31,928 nt of DNA, taken from NCBI GenBank assembly GCA_023386675.1, contig JAEWJG010000166.1:1-31928 (forward strand). Reading direction: 5' to 3'. A model generated the notes under the pieces. The model made no database searches. It worked only from the letters and a program-made list of their open reading frames with translations, and was not told the DNA's origin. The stretch is from Actinomycetes bacterium. Lineage in GTDB: Bacteria; Actinomycetota; Actinomycetes; Actinomycetales; Microbacteriaceae. A program made the position numbers and the translations under genes. This document shows, piece by piece, positions 7,308 to 14,599 of the stretch; positions within the stretch are counted from its first letter, which is position 1, and the number at the start of each line of letters is the position of its first letter.

Positions 7308-8564
7308 ATGGCCCGGCACAACCTCAGCACGGTCATCGGCTTCGAGTTCCGGCGCACGATCACCAAGCGCCGGTTCTGGGCGGTCACGCTGATCATCCCC
7401 ATCCTCGTGTTCGGCCTCGGCGGCCTGATCATCGCCTCGAACGTGTCCACGGCCAAGACCGCCGACCAGCAGAAGAACGCCCGGTTCGAGTTCCTCTACT
7501 CGGACTCCTCCGGGCTGGTGGATGCCGCCCTCGCGAAGCAGTACGGCGGCACCGAGATCGGGTCGGACGCAGAGGGCGTCGAAGAGGTGCAGGTCGGCGG
7601 GACGCCGGCGTACTTCGCGTACCCGTCCGACCCCGCCACGCAGACGATCCGCGTCTACGGCGAGGACTCCGGCGTCTTCCAGAACAGCAAGTACTCGGCG
7701 GTCGCGGAGTCGTTGCTGTCGGCGAGCGTGCAGAAGAAGGTGGCCGACCCGACCACCGTCGCCGTGCTGCGCGGTGACGTGAAGACGAACACCACGACGT
7801 TCCTGAACGGGAAGGTCGCGCCCGGGTTCGAGGCGATCCTCCCCGCACTGCTGTTCCTCGCGGCGTTCTTCGTCGTGATCGTGTTCCTCGGCAACCAGAT
7901 GCTGAACTCCACGCTGGAGGAGAAGGAGAACCGCGTCACCGAGATGATCCTGACGACGATCAACCCGACGAACCTGCTGCTCGGCAAGGTGATCTCGCTG
8001 TTCGCCATCGGGATCATCCAACTGGCGGTGTTCGCCCTGCCGATGCTGGTCGGGTACCTGTTCTTCCGCAACCAGCTGCAGTTGCCGGACTTCGACCTGA
8101 GCGGGCTGGTGTTCGATCCGCAGAAGATGATCGTCGGCGCGCTGATCCTGATCGGCGGTTTCGCGCTCTTCACCGGGACCCTGGTCGCGGTGGGCGCGGT
8201 CATGCCGACGGCGAAGGATGCGGCCCCCGTGTTCTCCGTCGTGATCTTCGCGGTGGTCATCCCGCTGTACGCCTCGGGCTTCGCGATCAGCTCGCCGCAG
8301 TCCCCGATCGTGCAGCTGCTCGCCTTCTTCCCCTACACGGCGCCGATCACCGCGCTCATCCTGAACGCCTTCGGCTCGCTGCCCCTCTGGCAGGCCATCG
8401 TCATCATCGTCGAGCTGTTCGTGCTGTCCGTCGTCGTGCTGCGGATCGCCGTGCGGCTGTTCCGCTACGGGTCGATCGAGTACTCCAGCAAGGTGAAGGT
8501 GCGGGATGTGCTCGGCCGGAGGTCGGACCGCACCCGGTCGATGCAGGACGCGGGTCGTTCCTGA
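7308..8564 (+). CDS. ABC-2 type exporter permease (NatB-like)
   Basis: A 418-residue membrane protein: one N-terminal helix (FWAVTLIIPILVFGLGGLII), an extracytoplasmic domain of about 140 residues, then five hydrophobic segments from about residue 180. The motif EEKENRVTEMILTTINPTNLLLGKVI, which follows the second helix, is typical of ABC-2 permeases of the NatB class (ABC2_membrane_3). It partners the ATPase encoded just upstream. The stop codon overlaps the ATG of the next gene by one base (TGATG). Confidence 0.88.
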   Translation: MARHNLSTVIGFEFRRTITKRRFWAVTLIIPILVFGLGGLIIASNVSTAKTADQQKNARFEFLYSDSSGLVDAALAKQYGGTEIGSDAEGVEEVQVGGTPAYFAYPSDPATQTIRVYGEDSGVFQNSKYSAVAESLLSASVQKKVADPTTVAVLRGDVKTNTTTFLNGKVAPGFEAILPALLFLAAFFVVIVFLGNQMLNSTLEEKENRVTEMILTTINPTNLLLGKVISLFAIGIIQLAVFALPMLVGYLFFRNQLQLPDFDLSGLVFDPQKMIVGALILIGGFALFTGTLVAVGAVMPTAKDAAPVFSVVIFAVVIPLYASGFAISSPQSPIVQLLAFFPYTAPITALILNAFGSLPLWQAIVIIVELFVLSVVVLRIAVRLFRYGSIEYSSKVKVRDVLGRRSDRTRSMQDAGRS

Positions 8565-9544
8565 TGCGCGCCGTCGTCGTGCCGCGGCCAGGCGAAGCGG
8601 ACGTCCTGGAGGTCGCGGAGCGGCCGGATCCTGTGCCCGCGGCGCACGAGGTGCGCATCCGGGTCGCGGCCGCCGGGCTCAACGGCGCCGACCTCAGCCA
8701 GCGACGCGGGTACTACCCGTCGCCCGCCGGCGCGCCGGACTGGCCGGGGCTGGAGGTGTCCGGCACGATCGACGCGCTCGGCGAGGGCGTCGACGGGTGG
8801 AGCGTCGGCGACCGCGTCTTCGCGCTGCTCCCGGGCGGCGGCTACGCCGAGCTGGTGACGGTGGATGCCGGACTCGTCCTCCCGGTGCCGGACGCCGTCG
8901 ACCTGGTCGAAGCGGCAGGGCTCCCGGAGGTCGCCGCGACCGTGTGGTCCAACGTCTTCGCGCTCGGCCGGCTGTCGGCCGGCGAAGTGCTCCTCGTGCA
9001 CGGCGGCGCGAGCGGCATCGGGACCATGGCCATCCAGCTGGCTCGCGCGTTCGGCGCGCAGGTCATCGCGACCGCGGGCAGCGACGACAAGGCGGACTTC
9101 TGCCGCGAGGTGGGGGCGGACGCCGCGGTGAACTACCGCGAGCAGGACTTCGTGGAGGCGGTGGACGCGTTCACGGAGGGGCGCGGCGCGGACGTCGTCC
9201 TCGACATCGTCGGCGGCGCGTACATCGAGCGCGACCTGGAGGCGTTGAGCGTCGGCGGCCGCATCCTGTCCATCGCCGTGCGCGACCGGACGCCCGCCTC
9301 CATCGACATGGGCCTGATGATGCGCAAGCGGGCGTCGCTGCACGGCACGACGCTGCGCGCCCGGCCGCTCGCCGAGCGCGTGGCGATCATCGCGGCGGTG
9401 CGCGAGAACGTGTGGCCGCTGCTGGCGGAGGGACGCGTCCGCCCGGTCATCGACTCGGTGTTCCCGCTGGAGGACGCTGCGGCGGCGCATCGGCGGATGG
9501 AGTCGTCCGCGCACCGCGGGAAGATCCTCCTGCGCGTCGGATGA
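8564..9544 (+). CDS. Zinc-type alcohol dehydrogenase-like NADPH:quinone oxidoreductase
   Basis: A 326-residue medium-chain dehydrogenase/reductase. The N-terminal catalytic domain has AAGLNGADLSQRRGYYP and PGLEVSGTI; the Rossmann domain has VHGGASGIGTMAIQLARAFGA near residue 145. The zinc-binding Cys/His cluster of true alcohol dehydrogenases is absent, so it belongs to the zinc-independent quinone oxidoreductase (QOR/PIG3) group that reduces quinones or enones with NADPH. It is the last gene of the hisN-ABC operon by one-base overlap. The C-terminus overlaps an antiparallel gene by about 98 bp. Confidence 0.88.
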   Translation: MRAVVVPRPGEADVLEVAERPDPVPAAHEVRIRVAAAGLNGADLSQRRGYYPSPAGAPDWPGLEVSGTIDALGEGVDGWSVGDRVFALLPGGGYAELVTVDAGLVLPVPDAVDLVEAAGLPEVAATVWSNVFALGRLSAGEVLLVHGGASGIGTMAIQLARAFGAQVIATAGSDDKADFCREVGADAAVNYREQDFVEAVDAFTEGRGADVVLDIVGGAYIERDLEALSVGGRILSIAVRDRTPASIDMGLMMRKRASLHGTTLRARPLAERVAIIAAVRENVWPLLAEGRVRPVIDSVFPLEDAAAAHRRMESSAHRGKILLRVG

Positions 9545-9896
9545 CGGCGTCGCCCGCGGCCATGGCCGCCGCGCCGAGCGCGTAGGCGGCGAGATCGCTG
9601 CCCTGGAACGTCGTCCCGAGCACGAGCGCAGCACCGGGGATCGTGGTCGCGAGCTGCGCGGGGATGCCGGTCAGCTGGAAGAACTCGACCGCGGCGCTCA
9701 CGCCGAAGGCGATAGAGCCCACGAGCGCGGGAGCGGCCCGAGGGAGCCCCGCGCCCACGACGGCGTACAGCATCGCCGCGTAGAGGGCGTCGCCGACGAA
9801 CGTCCAGGCGGCGCTGTCGGTCGTGCGCGCGAGGACGAGCCCGGCGGCGATCAGCGCGACGGCGGCGAGGGCGAGGACGAGACGGCGGCGGACCAT
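9447..9896 (-). CDS. DUF2809-like membrane protein
   Basis: A 149-residue protein with about four hydrophobic segments: residues 5-22, 35-50, 55-75 and 80-115, with DALYAAMLYAVVGAGLP and AAVEFFQLTGIPA followed by GSDLAAYALGAA, as in DUF2809/VanZ-like integral membrane proteins. The role is unknown. The Arg/Pro/Ser-rich C-terminal tail (about 33 residues) lies in the antiparallel overlap with the oxidoreductase and is probably dispensable. The ATG at 9896 is the natural start before the first helix. Confidence 0.65.
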   Translation of the reverse strand: MVRRRLVLALAAVALIAAGLVLARTTDSAAWTFVGDALYAAMLYAVVGAGLPRAAPALVGSIAFGVSAAVEFFQLTGIPAQLATTIPGAALVLGTTFQGSDLAAYALGAAAMAAGDAVIRRAGGSSRGARTTPSADAPPQRPPAGTPSR

Positions 9897-9976
9897 ACGG
9901 CGACGCTACGGCGGATGCGACGGAACCGCGTCCGCCCTCCGGCCGAGCGTCGTCGGTCGGTGGGAGGATCGTCACC

Positions 9977-10990
9977 ATGACGGACGCCCTCACCGACGAC
10001 GCCCTGCGCGCACTGCCCAAGGCCGAGCTGCACCTCCACATCGAAGGGACGCTGGAGCCCGACCTCGCCTTCGAGCTCGCCGCCCGCAACGGGGTGGAGC
10101 TGCCCTACGCCGACGTGGACGAGCTCGCCGCGCAGTACGACTTCGACGACCTCCAGTCCTTCCTCGACCTCTACTACGCGACGATGGCGGTGCTGAGGAC
10201 GCGGGAGGACTTCGCCGAGCTGACCCGCCGCTACCTGCGGCGCGCGGGCGGGCAGGGCGTGCGGCACGTCGAGCTGTTCTTCGATCCTCAGGCGCACACG
10301 TCGCGCGGCGTCGCGTTCGACGACGTGGTGGACGGGATCGGCGACGCACTCGACGAGGCGGAACGCGAGCACGGGATCACCGGCGCGCTCATCCTGTGCT
10401 TCCTGCGCGACGCGCCGGTCGAATCCGCCGAGGAGGCGCTGACGGCCGGACTCGCCCGGACCGACCGCATCATCGGCGTTGGGCTCGACTCGGCCGAGGT
10501 CGGCTATCCGCCGTCGCTGTTCGAGGCCGTCTACGCGCGTGCCCGGGCGGCCGGCCTGCACGCGGTCGCTCACGCGGGCGAGGAGGGCCCGCCCGCCTAT
10601 GTGCGGGAGGCGCTCGACCTGCTCCACGCCGAGCGGATCGACCACGGCATCCGTTCGATCGAGGACCCGGAGCTGGTGGAGCGCCTGGCCGCTGAGCGGA
10701 TCCCGCTGACCGTGTGCCCGCTGTCGAACGTGCGGCTGCAGGCGACGCCCGACCTGCGCGACCATCCCCTGCTCCGGCTCGACGCGGCGGGGGTGCCGGT
10801 CACGATCAACTCCGACGACCCGGCCTACTTCGGCGGCTACGCCGGCACGAACTTCATCGCGGTGCGGGATGCGCTCGGGCTGACCGCCGACCAGGCGCGC
10901 CGGTTCGCGCGCACGTCGATCGAGGCGTCGTTCGCGTCGCCCGAGCGCAAAGACGCGCTGCTCGCCGAACTGGAGGCGTGGCGCCCGTGA
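9977..10990 (+). CDS. Adenine/adenosine deaminase family protein, adenine-deaminase-like
   Basis: A 337-residue metal-dependent deaminase. Zinc ligands: H19 and H21 in AELHLHIEGTLEP, a later HAGEEGPP, and the Asp pair in NSDDPAYFGGY near residue 278; CPLSNVRLQ is also present. The forms HIEGTLEP and SDDPAYFGGY match the adenine deaminase subgroup (yeast Aah1-like) better than adenosine deaminase, which has HVHLDG and NTDDP. The enzyme would convert adenine to hypoxanthine for purine salvage; adenosine as substrate cannot be excluded. GGGAGGA precedes the ATG by eight bases. The stop overlaps the next gene by 4 bp (GTGA). Confidence 0.85.
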   Translation: MTDALTDDALRALPKAELHLHIEGTLEPDLAFELAARNGVELPYADVDELAAQYDFDDLQSFLDLYYATMAVLRTREDFAELTRRYLRRAGGQGVRHVELFFDPQAHTSRGVAFDDVVDGIGDALDEAEREHGITGALILCFLRDAPVESAEEALTAGLARTDRIIGVGLDSAEVGYPPSLFEAVYARARAAGLHAVAHAGEEGPPAYVREALDLLHAERIDHGIRSIEDPELVERLAAERIPLTVCPLSNVRLQATPDLRDHPLLRLDAAGVPVTINSDDPAYFGGYAGTNFIAVRDALGLTADQARRFARTSIEASFASPERKDALLAELEAWRP

Positions 10991-11814
10991 CCGACGCGCA
11001 GGAGCTGCGCAGCGCGGACGGCCGTGCCGTGAGGTACTTCGACACCGGTGGCGCGCCAGACGCGCCGGTGCTGGTTTGGCACCACGGCACTCCGCAGACG
11101 GGAGCCGTCATCGAGCCCGTGGCGGCGGAGGCGGCCCGCCGCGGCCTGCGCGTGATCTCGGCTGCCCGCCCCGGCTATCCGGGATCGGATGCGCTCCCCG
11201 GCCGCTCGGTGGCGGACGCGGCGGGTGACGTGCTCGCGGTGCTGGATGCGCTGGGCGTGGAGCGGGGCGTGACCGCCGGTGCGTCCGGCGGCGGACCGCA
11301 CGCGCTGGCGCTGGCCGCGCTCGCCCCCGACCGCGTGTCAGCGGTCGTCACGCTCGCCGGCATCGCCCCCTTCGACGGCTCCCCCGACTGGTTCTCGGGC
11401 ATGGCGGCACCCGGCGGCCTGCAGGCCGCCCTCGCCGGCCGCGACGCCCGGCTCGCCTACGCCGAGACGGCGGAGTGGGACCCGAAGCAGTTCACCTCGC
11501 GTGACTTCGAGACCCTGGACGGGGTATGGGGCGTGTTGGGCGCCGACGCCCAGGCGGGCGCGTCGGAGGGACCGACCGGCGAGGTGGACGACGACGTCGC
11601 CTACACCTCCCCCTGGGGCGTCGACCTGCGGAGCGTCCGGTGCCCCGTGCTGCTCGTCCAGGGCGGCGCCGACCGCGTCGTCCCGGCGCCGCACGCTGCC
11701 GCGATGCTCGAGCGACTCCCCCGGGCCGAACTGTGGATCCGGCCCCACGAGGGCCACGTCTCGGTGCTGACGGTCTTCGGAGTCACGCTCGACTGGGCGA
11801 TCGCGTCGTGGTGA
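10987..11814 (+). CDS. Alpha/beta hydrolase
   Basis: A 275-residue alpha/beta-fold hydrolase. The oxyanion-hole segment is WHHGTPQTG near residue 32, the nucleophile elbow is GASGGGPHAL near residue 98, the acid is in LLVQGGADRVVP, and the catalytic His is in HEGHVSVL. The start is the GTG at 10987, overlapping the deaminase stop. The substrate is unknown; co-translation with the deaminase suggests a linked catabolic role but does not prove it. Confidence 0.85.
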   Translation: MTDAQELRSADGRAVRYFDTGGAPDAPVLVWHHGTPQTGAVIEPVAAEAARRGLRVISAARPGYPGSDALPGRSVADAAGDVLAVLDALGVERGVTAGASGGGPHALALAALAPDRVSAVVTLAGIAPFDGSPDWFSGMAAPGGLQAALAGRDARLAYAETAEWDPKQFTSRDFETLDGVWGVLGADAQAGASEGPTGEVDDDVAYTSPWGVDLRSVRCPVLLVQGGADRVVPAPHAAAMLERLPRAELWIRPHEGHVSVLTVFGVTLDWAIASW

Positions 11815-11839
11815 CGCTTCCGGTGACGCACCCGCGATT

Positions 11840-11866
11840 TCGCTTATATTCGGTCGATATAAGCGA
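11840..11866. promoter_or_regulatory. Inverted-repeat operator upstream of the SatD-family gene
   Basis: Perfect 10-bp arms TCGCTTATAT and ATATAAGCGA are separated by seven bases. The right arm overlaps the first bases of the likely -10 box. An AT-rich, symmetric element in this GC-rich DNA is a strong candidate binding site, most simply for the HTH-containing SatD-like protein encoded 12 bases downstream. A second, imperfect copy lies at the end of the operon (13356-13382). Confidence 0.7.
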
Positions 11867-11869
11867 TAA
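11864..11869 (+). promoter_or_regulatory. Likely -10 box of the satD-like operon (leaderless start)
   Basis: GATAAT ends nine bases before the ATG at 11879, so transcription would begin at or next to the start codon. There is no ordinary Shine-Dalgarno sequence. The -35 region would lie within the left arm of the inverted repeat, which fits repression by occlusion. Confidence 0.55.
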
Positions 11870-11878
11870 TGTGGTGGC

Positions 11879-12517
11879 ATGAATCCCACCGTCGCACTCA
11901 TCGTCGACATCGTGGGCTCCCGCGCGCTGGGCGCCCGTGCAGAAGCTCAGGACACCGTACGAGCGGTCTTCGCCCGCGCCGACGCGACGTTTCCCCCTGA
12001 TGAACCGCTCTGGGCCACCGTCGGAGACGAGTTCCAGGCACGCTATCCCGATGTGGCCTCGGCGCTCGGTGCGACTGCACTCGTGCTGCTGACCCTCCCC
12101 GATGGGCTGGAATGCCGCTTCGGGCTCGGTGCCGGGGAGGCGACCGAGATCGAGCAGACGCGCAACGGTGGTTCGATCCAGGACGGCTCTGCGTGGTGGC
12201 GGGCCCGCGAGGCCATCCAGATCGCCCACCGACTCCAAGACGGCGGCCAGCCCAGCGTGCGAACCTGGCTCATCGCCGAGGACTCGGCCGTGGCGGCCGC
12301 AGTGGATGCTCTGCTCCTGCAGCGAGATCACACCATCTGGCGTATGAAGGCGCGCGAGCGGAGGCTCGCCGCCGGTTGGATCGAAGGCCGCACCCAGCGC
12401 GAGCTCGCGGCGGAGGAGCGGATCGCGCAGTCCGCCGTCTCGCAGACGCTGCACCGGTCCGGTGCCATCGCACTCGCGGGCGGTATCGACCTCGTGTCGA
12501 AGGGGACCGCACCGTGA
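11879..12517 (+). CDS. SatD-family protein with C-terminal helix-turn-helix
   Basis: A 212-residue protein. It opens with VALIVDIVGSRALGAR and continues with WATVGDEFQARYPD and LECRFGLGAGEA, the pattern of SatD-family proteins. Residues about 155-205 form a sigma-like or MarR-like helix-turn-helix: an Arg/Ala-rich helix, then GRTQRELAAEERIAQSAVSQ and LHRSGAIAL. The name comes from a Streptococcus acid-tolerance locus, and no biochemical role is settled. It overlaps the following membrane gene by 4 bp, and the inverted repeat 12-39 bases before the ATG suggests autoregulation. Confidence 0.75.
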   Translation: MNPTVALIVDIVGSRALGARAEAQDTVRAVFARADATFPPDEPLWATVGDEFQARYPDVASALGATALVLLTLPDGLECRFGLGAGEATEIEQTRNGGSIQDGSAWWRAREAIQIAHRLQDGGQPSVRTWLIAEDSAVAAAVDALLLQRDHTIWRMKARERRLAAGWIEGRTQRELAAEERIAQSAVSQTLHRSGAIALAGGIDLVSKGTAP

Positions 12518-13362
12518 TCTCCGCCGTACTGCTCCTGACCATCGCGATGACGGACGCGGTCGTCGGCCTGGCAGCGGTGGGGCGCCCAGGTCGGGATCCC
12601 GCCGCAGGAATCCCGGGACGCTGGGCCGCGGCAGCGGCGGCCCTCCTGCTGCCAGCCGCCGGTTGGCTGCTTCTGTCCACACCGCCGGCCTGGGCCACGA
12701 TCATCGCGCTGTACGGCGTGGTCTGGCTTGCACTGGAATCGCGCTTCCTCCGCGGCCACGGGCATGTGGCGTTCCTGTCGGCCGCGGTGATCGCCGTTCC
12801 GGTCGTCGCGGTCGCGGTGCTGGTCGAGCGTCCCAGCCTCGGCACCTCGACCCTGGCACGGGCGTTCACCGACGCCACCTCGGCCGCGGGTCTCCATCAG
12901 CTCACCCTGTCCCTCGTCATCGCGGTCGTCGCCGTCGGGGTGCTGCTGACGCGCACCGCCAATGTCGTCTGCCGCGCGGCGTTCGGGCGTGCGCTCGCAG
13001 CTGAGGCACCGGCCGCCGACGCAGCACCGCGGCGCTGGCGCGTCAGCGTCGGCTCTCGCGATCTGGCAGCGGTGACCGAAGCGGCGGGGACACCGGGAAC
13101 CGCTGCGGCTGCGGCACCCGCCCTTCGCGGCGGCCGGGTGATCGGGCCGCTGGAGCGCATCCTGATCGTCGCACTGGCACTGGTCGGCGCGGAGGCGGTG
13201 ATCGTCGGGCTGCTCGCGGCGAAGGGAATCGTCCGCTTCCCGGAGATCAGTGCGGACGGGCGCCGAGGCTCGAAGGCCGAGGAGTTCCTGATCGGCAGCC
13301 TTGTCAGCTGGACGATCGCGGGGCTCGCGGCCGCCTACCTGGCGGTGCAGCGAATCAGCTGA
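12514..13362 (+). CDS. Membrane partner of the SatD-like protein
   Basis: A 282-residue membrane protein starting at GTG 12514 inside the end of the SatD gene (GTGA overlap). Hydrophobic segments are at about residues 1-22, 35-55, 60-78, 85-105, 125-148, 212-232 and 255-278. Between them is an Ala/Arg-rich cytoplasmic-type stretch (about residues 155-205). The C-terminal part RGGRVIGPLERILIVALALVG followed by AKGIVRFPEI and KAEEFLIGSLVSW resembles the conserved end of membrane proteins found beside SatD genes (DUF3307-like). Function is unknown; coupling indicates a membrane sensor or effector paired with the DNA-binding partner. Confidence 0.7.
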   Translation: MISAVLLLTIAMTDAVVGLAAVGRPGRDPAAGIPGRWAAAAAALLLPAAGWLLLSTPPAWATIIALYGVVWLALESRFLRGHGHVAFLSAAVIAVPVVAVAVLVERPSLGTSTLARAFTDATSAAGLHQLTLSLVIAVVAVGVLLTRTANVVCRAAFGRALAAEAPAADAAPRRWRVSVGSRDLAAVTEAAGTPGTAAAAAPALRGGRVIGPLERILIVALALVGAEAVIVGLLAAKGIVRFPEISADGRRGSKAEEFLIGSLVSWTIAGLAAAYLAVQRIS

Positions 13363-13382
13363 TATCCGCCGGATATAAGCGA
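13356..13382. promoter_or_regulatory. Second copy of the SatD-associated inverted repeat, at the operon end
   Basis: The right arm ATATAAGCGA is identical to the promoter copy. The left arm CAGCTGATAT matches 7 of 10 bases, with the same 7-base spacer. It overlaps the stop codon of the membrane gene and fills most of the 31-base gap before the convergent gene. Confidence 0.6.
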
Positions 13383-13393
13383 AAACGCGGGCC

Positions 13394-13660
13394 TCAATCG
13401 TCCGGGGTCGGAACCTGCTCGACCATCGAGCCGTCCTTGACGGTGCCAGGCAGCGTCTCCTCGTAGAGGAAGGCGGCGCACTCCGGCCAGGAGCTCGCGT
13501 CGGCGAGGCGGAAGACCTCCACCGCCTGCGCTCCCTCGAACGTCGCGGAGGTGCGGAGGATGTTCGGCGGACGGCTGCCCTGCATCGGCAGGCGGACGCT
13601 GAACGCATCCCGCGACTCGTCGGGGTAGAGGAGAAGCGCGAGGAACGTCGGCTCGCTCAT
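13394..13660 (-). CDS. Small hypothetical protein
   Basis: An 88-residue soluble protein (MSEPTFLALLLYPDESRDAF, later FRLADASSWPECAAFLYEE and acidic tail). No signal peptide, membrane segment or known motif is visible, and I do not recognise the family. It converges with the SatD operon, and the second inverted repeat lies beyond its stop codon. It follows the DUF7144-like gene by 25 bases on the same strand, so the two are probably co-transcribed. Confidence 0.5.
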   Translation of the reverse strand: MSEPTFLALLLYPDESRDAFSVRLPMQGSRPPNILRTSATFEGAQAVEVFRLADASSWPECAAFLYEETLPGTVKDGSMVEQVPTPDD

Positions 13661-13685
13661 CTCCCCATCCCCCGGCGTCCGTATG

Positions 13686-14084
13686 TCAGGAACGCAGCTC
13701 GCGCCCGTGGACCGTGACCGCGTAGATGACCAGCACGTCGATCGCCACCATCACGATCGACCACCAGGGTTGCGCGGGAAGCGACATCAGCTGCGACACC
13801 GCGTTGACGGCGGCGACGATGATGGCGAACACGCGCGCCCACATCGCTCCGCGCATCAGGAAGACGCCCGCCAGCAGAAGCAGCACGCCGATGACCAGCG
13901 ACCACCATCCCCACGCGGCCACGTCGAAGGATCCGACGGCGCCGCCGCCCACGAAGTAGGCGGTGTTCGGTCCGGCGATCGCCATGATCCCGTAGAAGAT
14001 GTCGATCGCCGCGCCGATGATGAGCAGGATGGACGCGAAGTACGCCCATCCGACCCAGCCGGTCGCCGTGGGTGCCTGGGACAT
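13686..14084 (-). CDS. DUF7144-like small integral membrane protein
   Basis: A 132-residue protein with four evenly spaced hydrophobic segments. It starts near TGWVGWAYFASILLIIGAAID, followed by GIMAIAG, WGWWSLVIGVLLLLAGVFLM, a third helix (ARVFAIIVAAVNAVSQL) and a fourth (WWSIVMVAIDVLVIYAVTVHG). The WVGWxYFA opening and the layout fit the DUF7144 family of actinobacterial membrane proteins, of unknown function. ATG 14084 is preferred over GTG 14093 because AAGGTGGAG is correctly placed only for it. Confidence 0.75.
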   Translation of the reverse strand: MSQAPTATGWVGWAYFASILLIIGAAIDIFYGIMAIAGPNTAYFVGGGAVGSFDVAAWGWWSLVIGVLLLLAGVFLMRGAMWARVFAIIVAAVNAVSQLMSLPAQPWWSIVMVAIDVLVIYAVTVHGRELRS

Positions 14085-14135
14085 GGTCTCCACCTTTCAC
14101 GCGCGGTCGTTCCGGCGGACGCCGGCCCGTGGAGG

Positions 14136-14167
14136 GCCGGCCGGCCCACCCCCGCGAGCCGGCCGGC
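14136..14167. repeat. Two copies of GCCGGCCGGC able to form a GC hairpin
   Basis: The self-complementary decamer GCCGGCCGGC occurs at 14136-14145 and 14158-14167 with a 12-base spacer, inside the 225-base gap upstream of the DUF7144-like gene. The copies can pair as a 10-bp stem. Besides this, the gap contains no gene that I can see. Function unknown; it may be chance in very GC-rich sequence. Confidence 0.4.
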
Positions 14168-14309
14168 GGGACGCGCGGGTTGCCACTCGGGTGCCGAAGA
14201 GTCCCGGGTCCAGCGCGTCGCCTGTTGTGCCTTCGTCCGCATGATGCACCCGCCGCGAACGCGTCGGCTAGACACGATTTCTGCTGTCTATTGCGAAGGG
14301 GTGGAGGTG

Positions 14310-14594
14310 ATGCACAATCCCGGCATGGGCGAAGCGCAGAACATCGCGGCGACCACCCTCGGGCCAGGACGAGCGCCCGGGGGCGTACCGCTGCGGATCC
14401 ATTTGGGGGAACCGGAGTATGCGGCACTGGTCCGCATCGCACGGCACAGGAACACGACCGCGGCGCACCTCGTCGAGCAGCTGGTGCTCGGCGCTCTGCA
14501 GAAGACGGACGTGCCGCCACCGGCCATGTCGTATCCGAAACGGCCGCACACGACGTACGAGCAGGCCACCAGCGGGTTCAAACCGGACGACTGA
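14310..14594 (+). CDS. Small ribbon-helix-helix-like protein
   Basis: A 94-residue protein. The segment GVPLRIHLGEPEYAALVRIA then RHRNTTAAHLVEQLVLGAL (about residues 30-68) has a beta strand plus two helices, as in ribbon-helix-helix DNA-binding proteins. The tail is polar (SYPKRPHTTYEQATSGFKPDD). GAGG is just before ATG 14310. No toxin partner lies beside it, so an antitoxin role is not supported. It converges with the FGE gene, six bases away. Confidence 0.5.
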   Translation: MHNPGMGEAQNIAATTLGPGRAPGGVPLRIHLGEPEYAALVRIARHRNTTAAHLVEQLVLGALQKTDVPPPAMSYPKRPHTTYEQATSGFKPDD

Positions 14595-14599
14595 CCCCG

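Noticed and set aside
14136..14167. CRISPR-like or satellite repeat
   Set aside because: Only two copies of a 10-base GC palindrome, with no regular array.
14310..14594. Toxin-antitoxin pair involving the ribbon-helix-helix-like protein
   Set aside because: Neighbours are the FGE (convergent) and a DUF7144-like membrane protein; no toxin-sized partner lies on the same strand.
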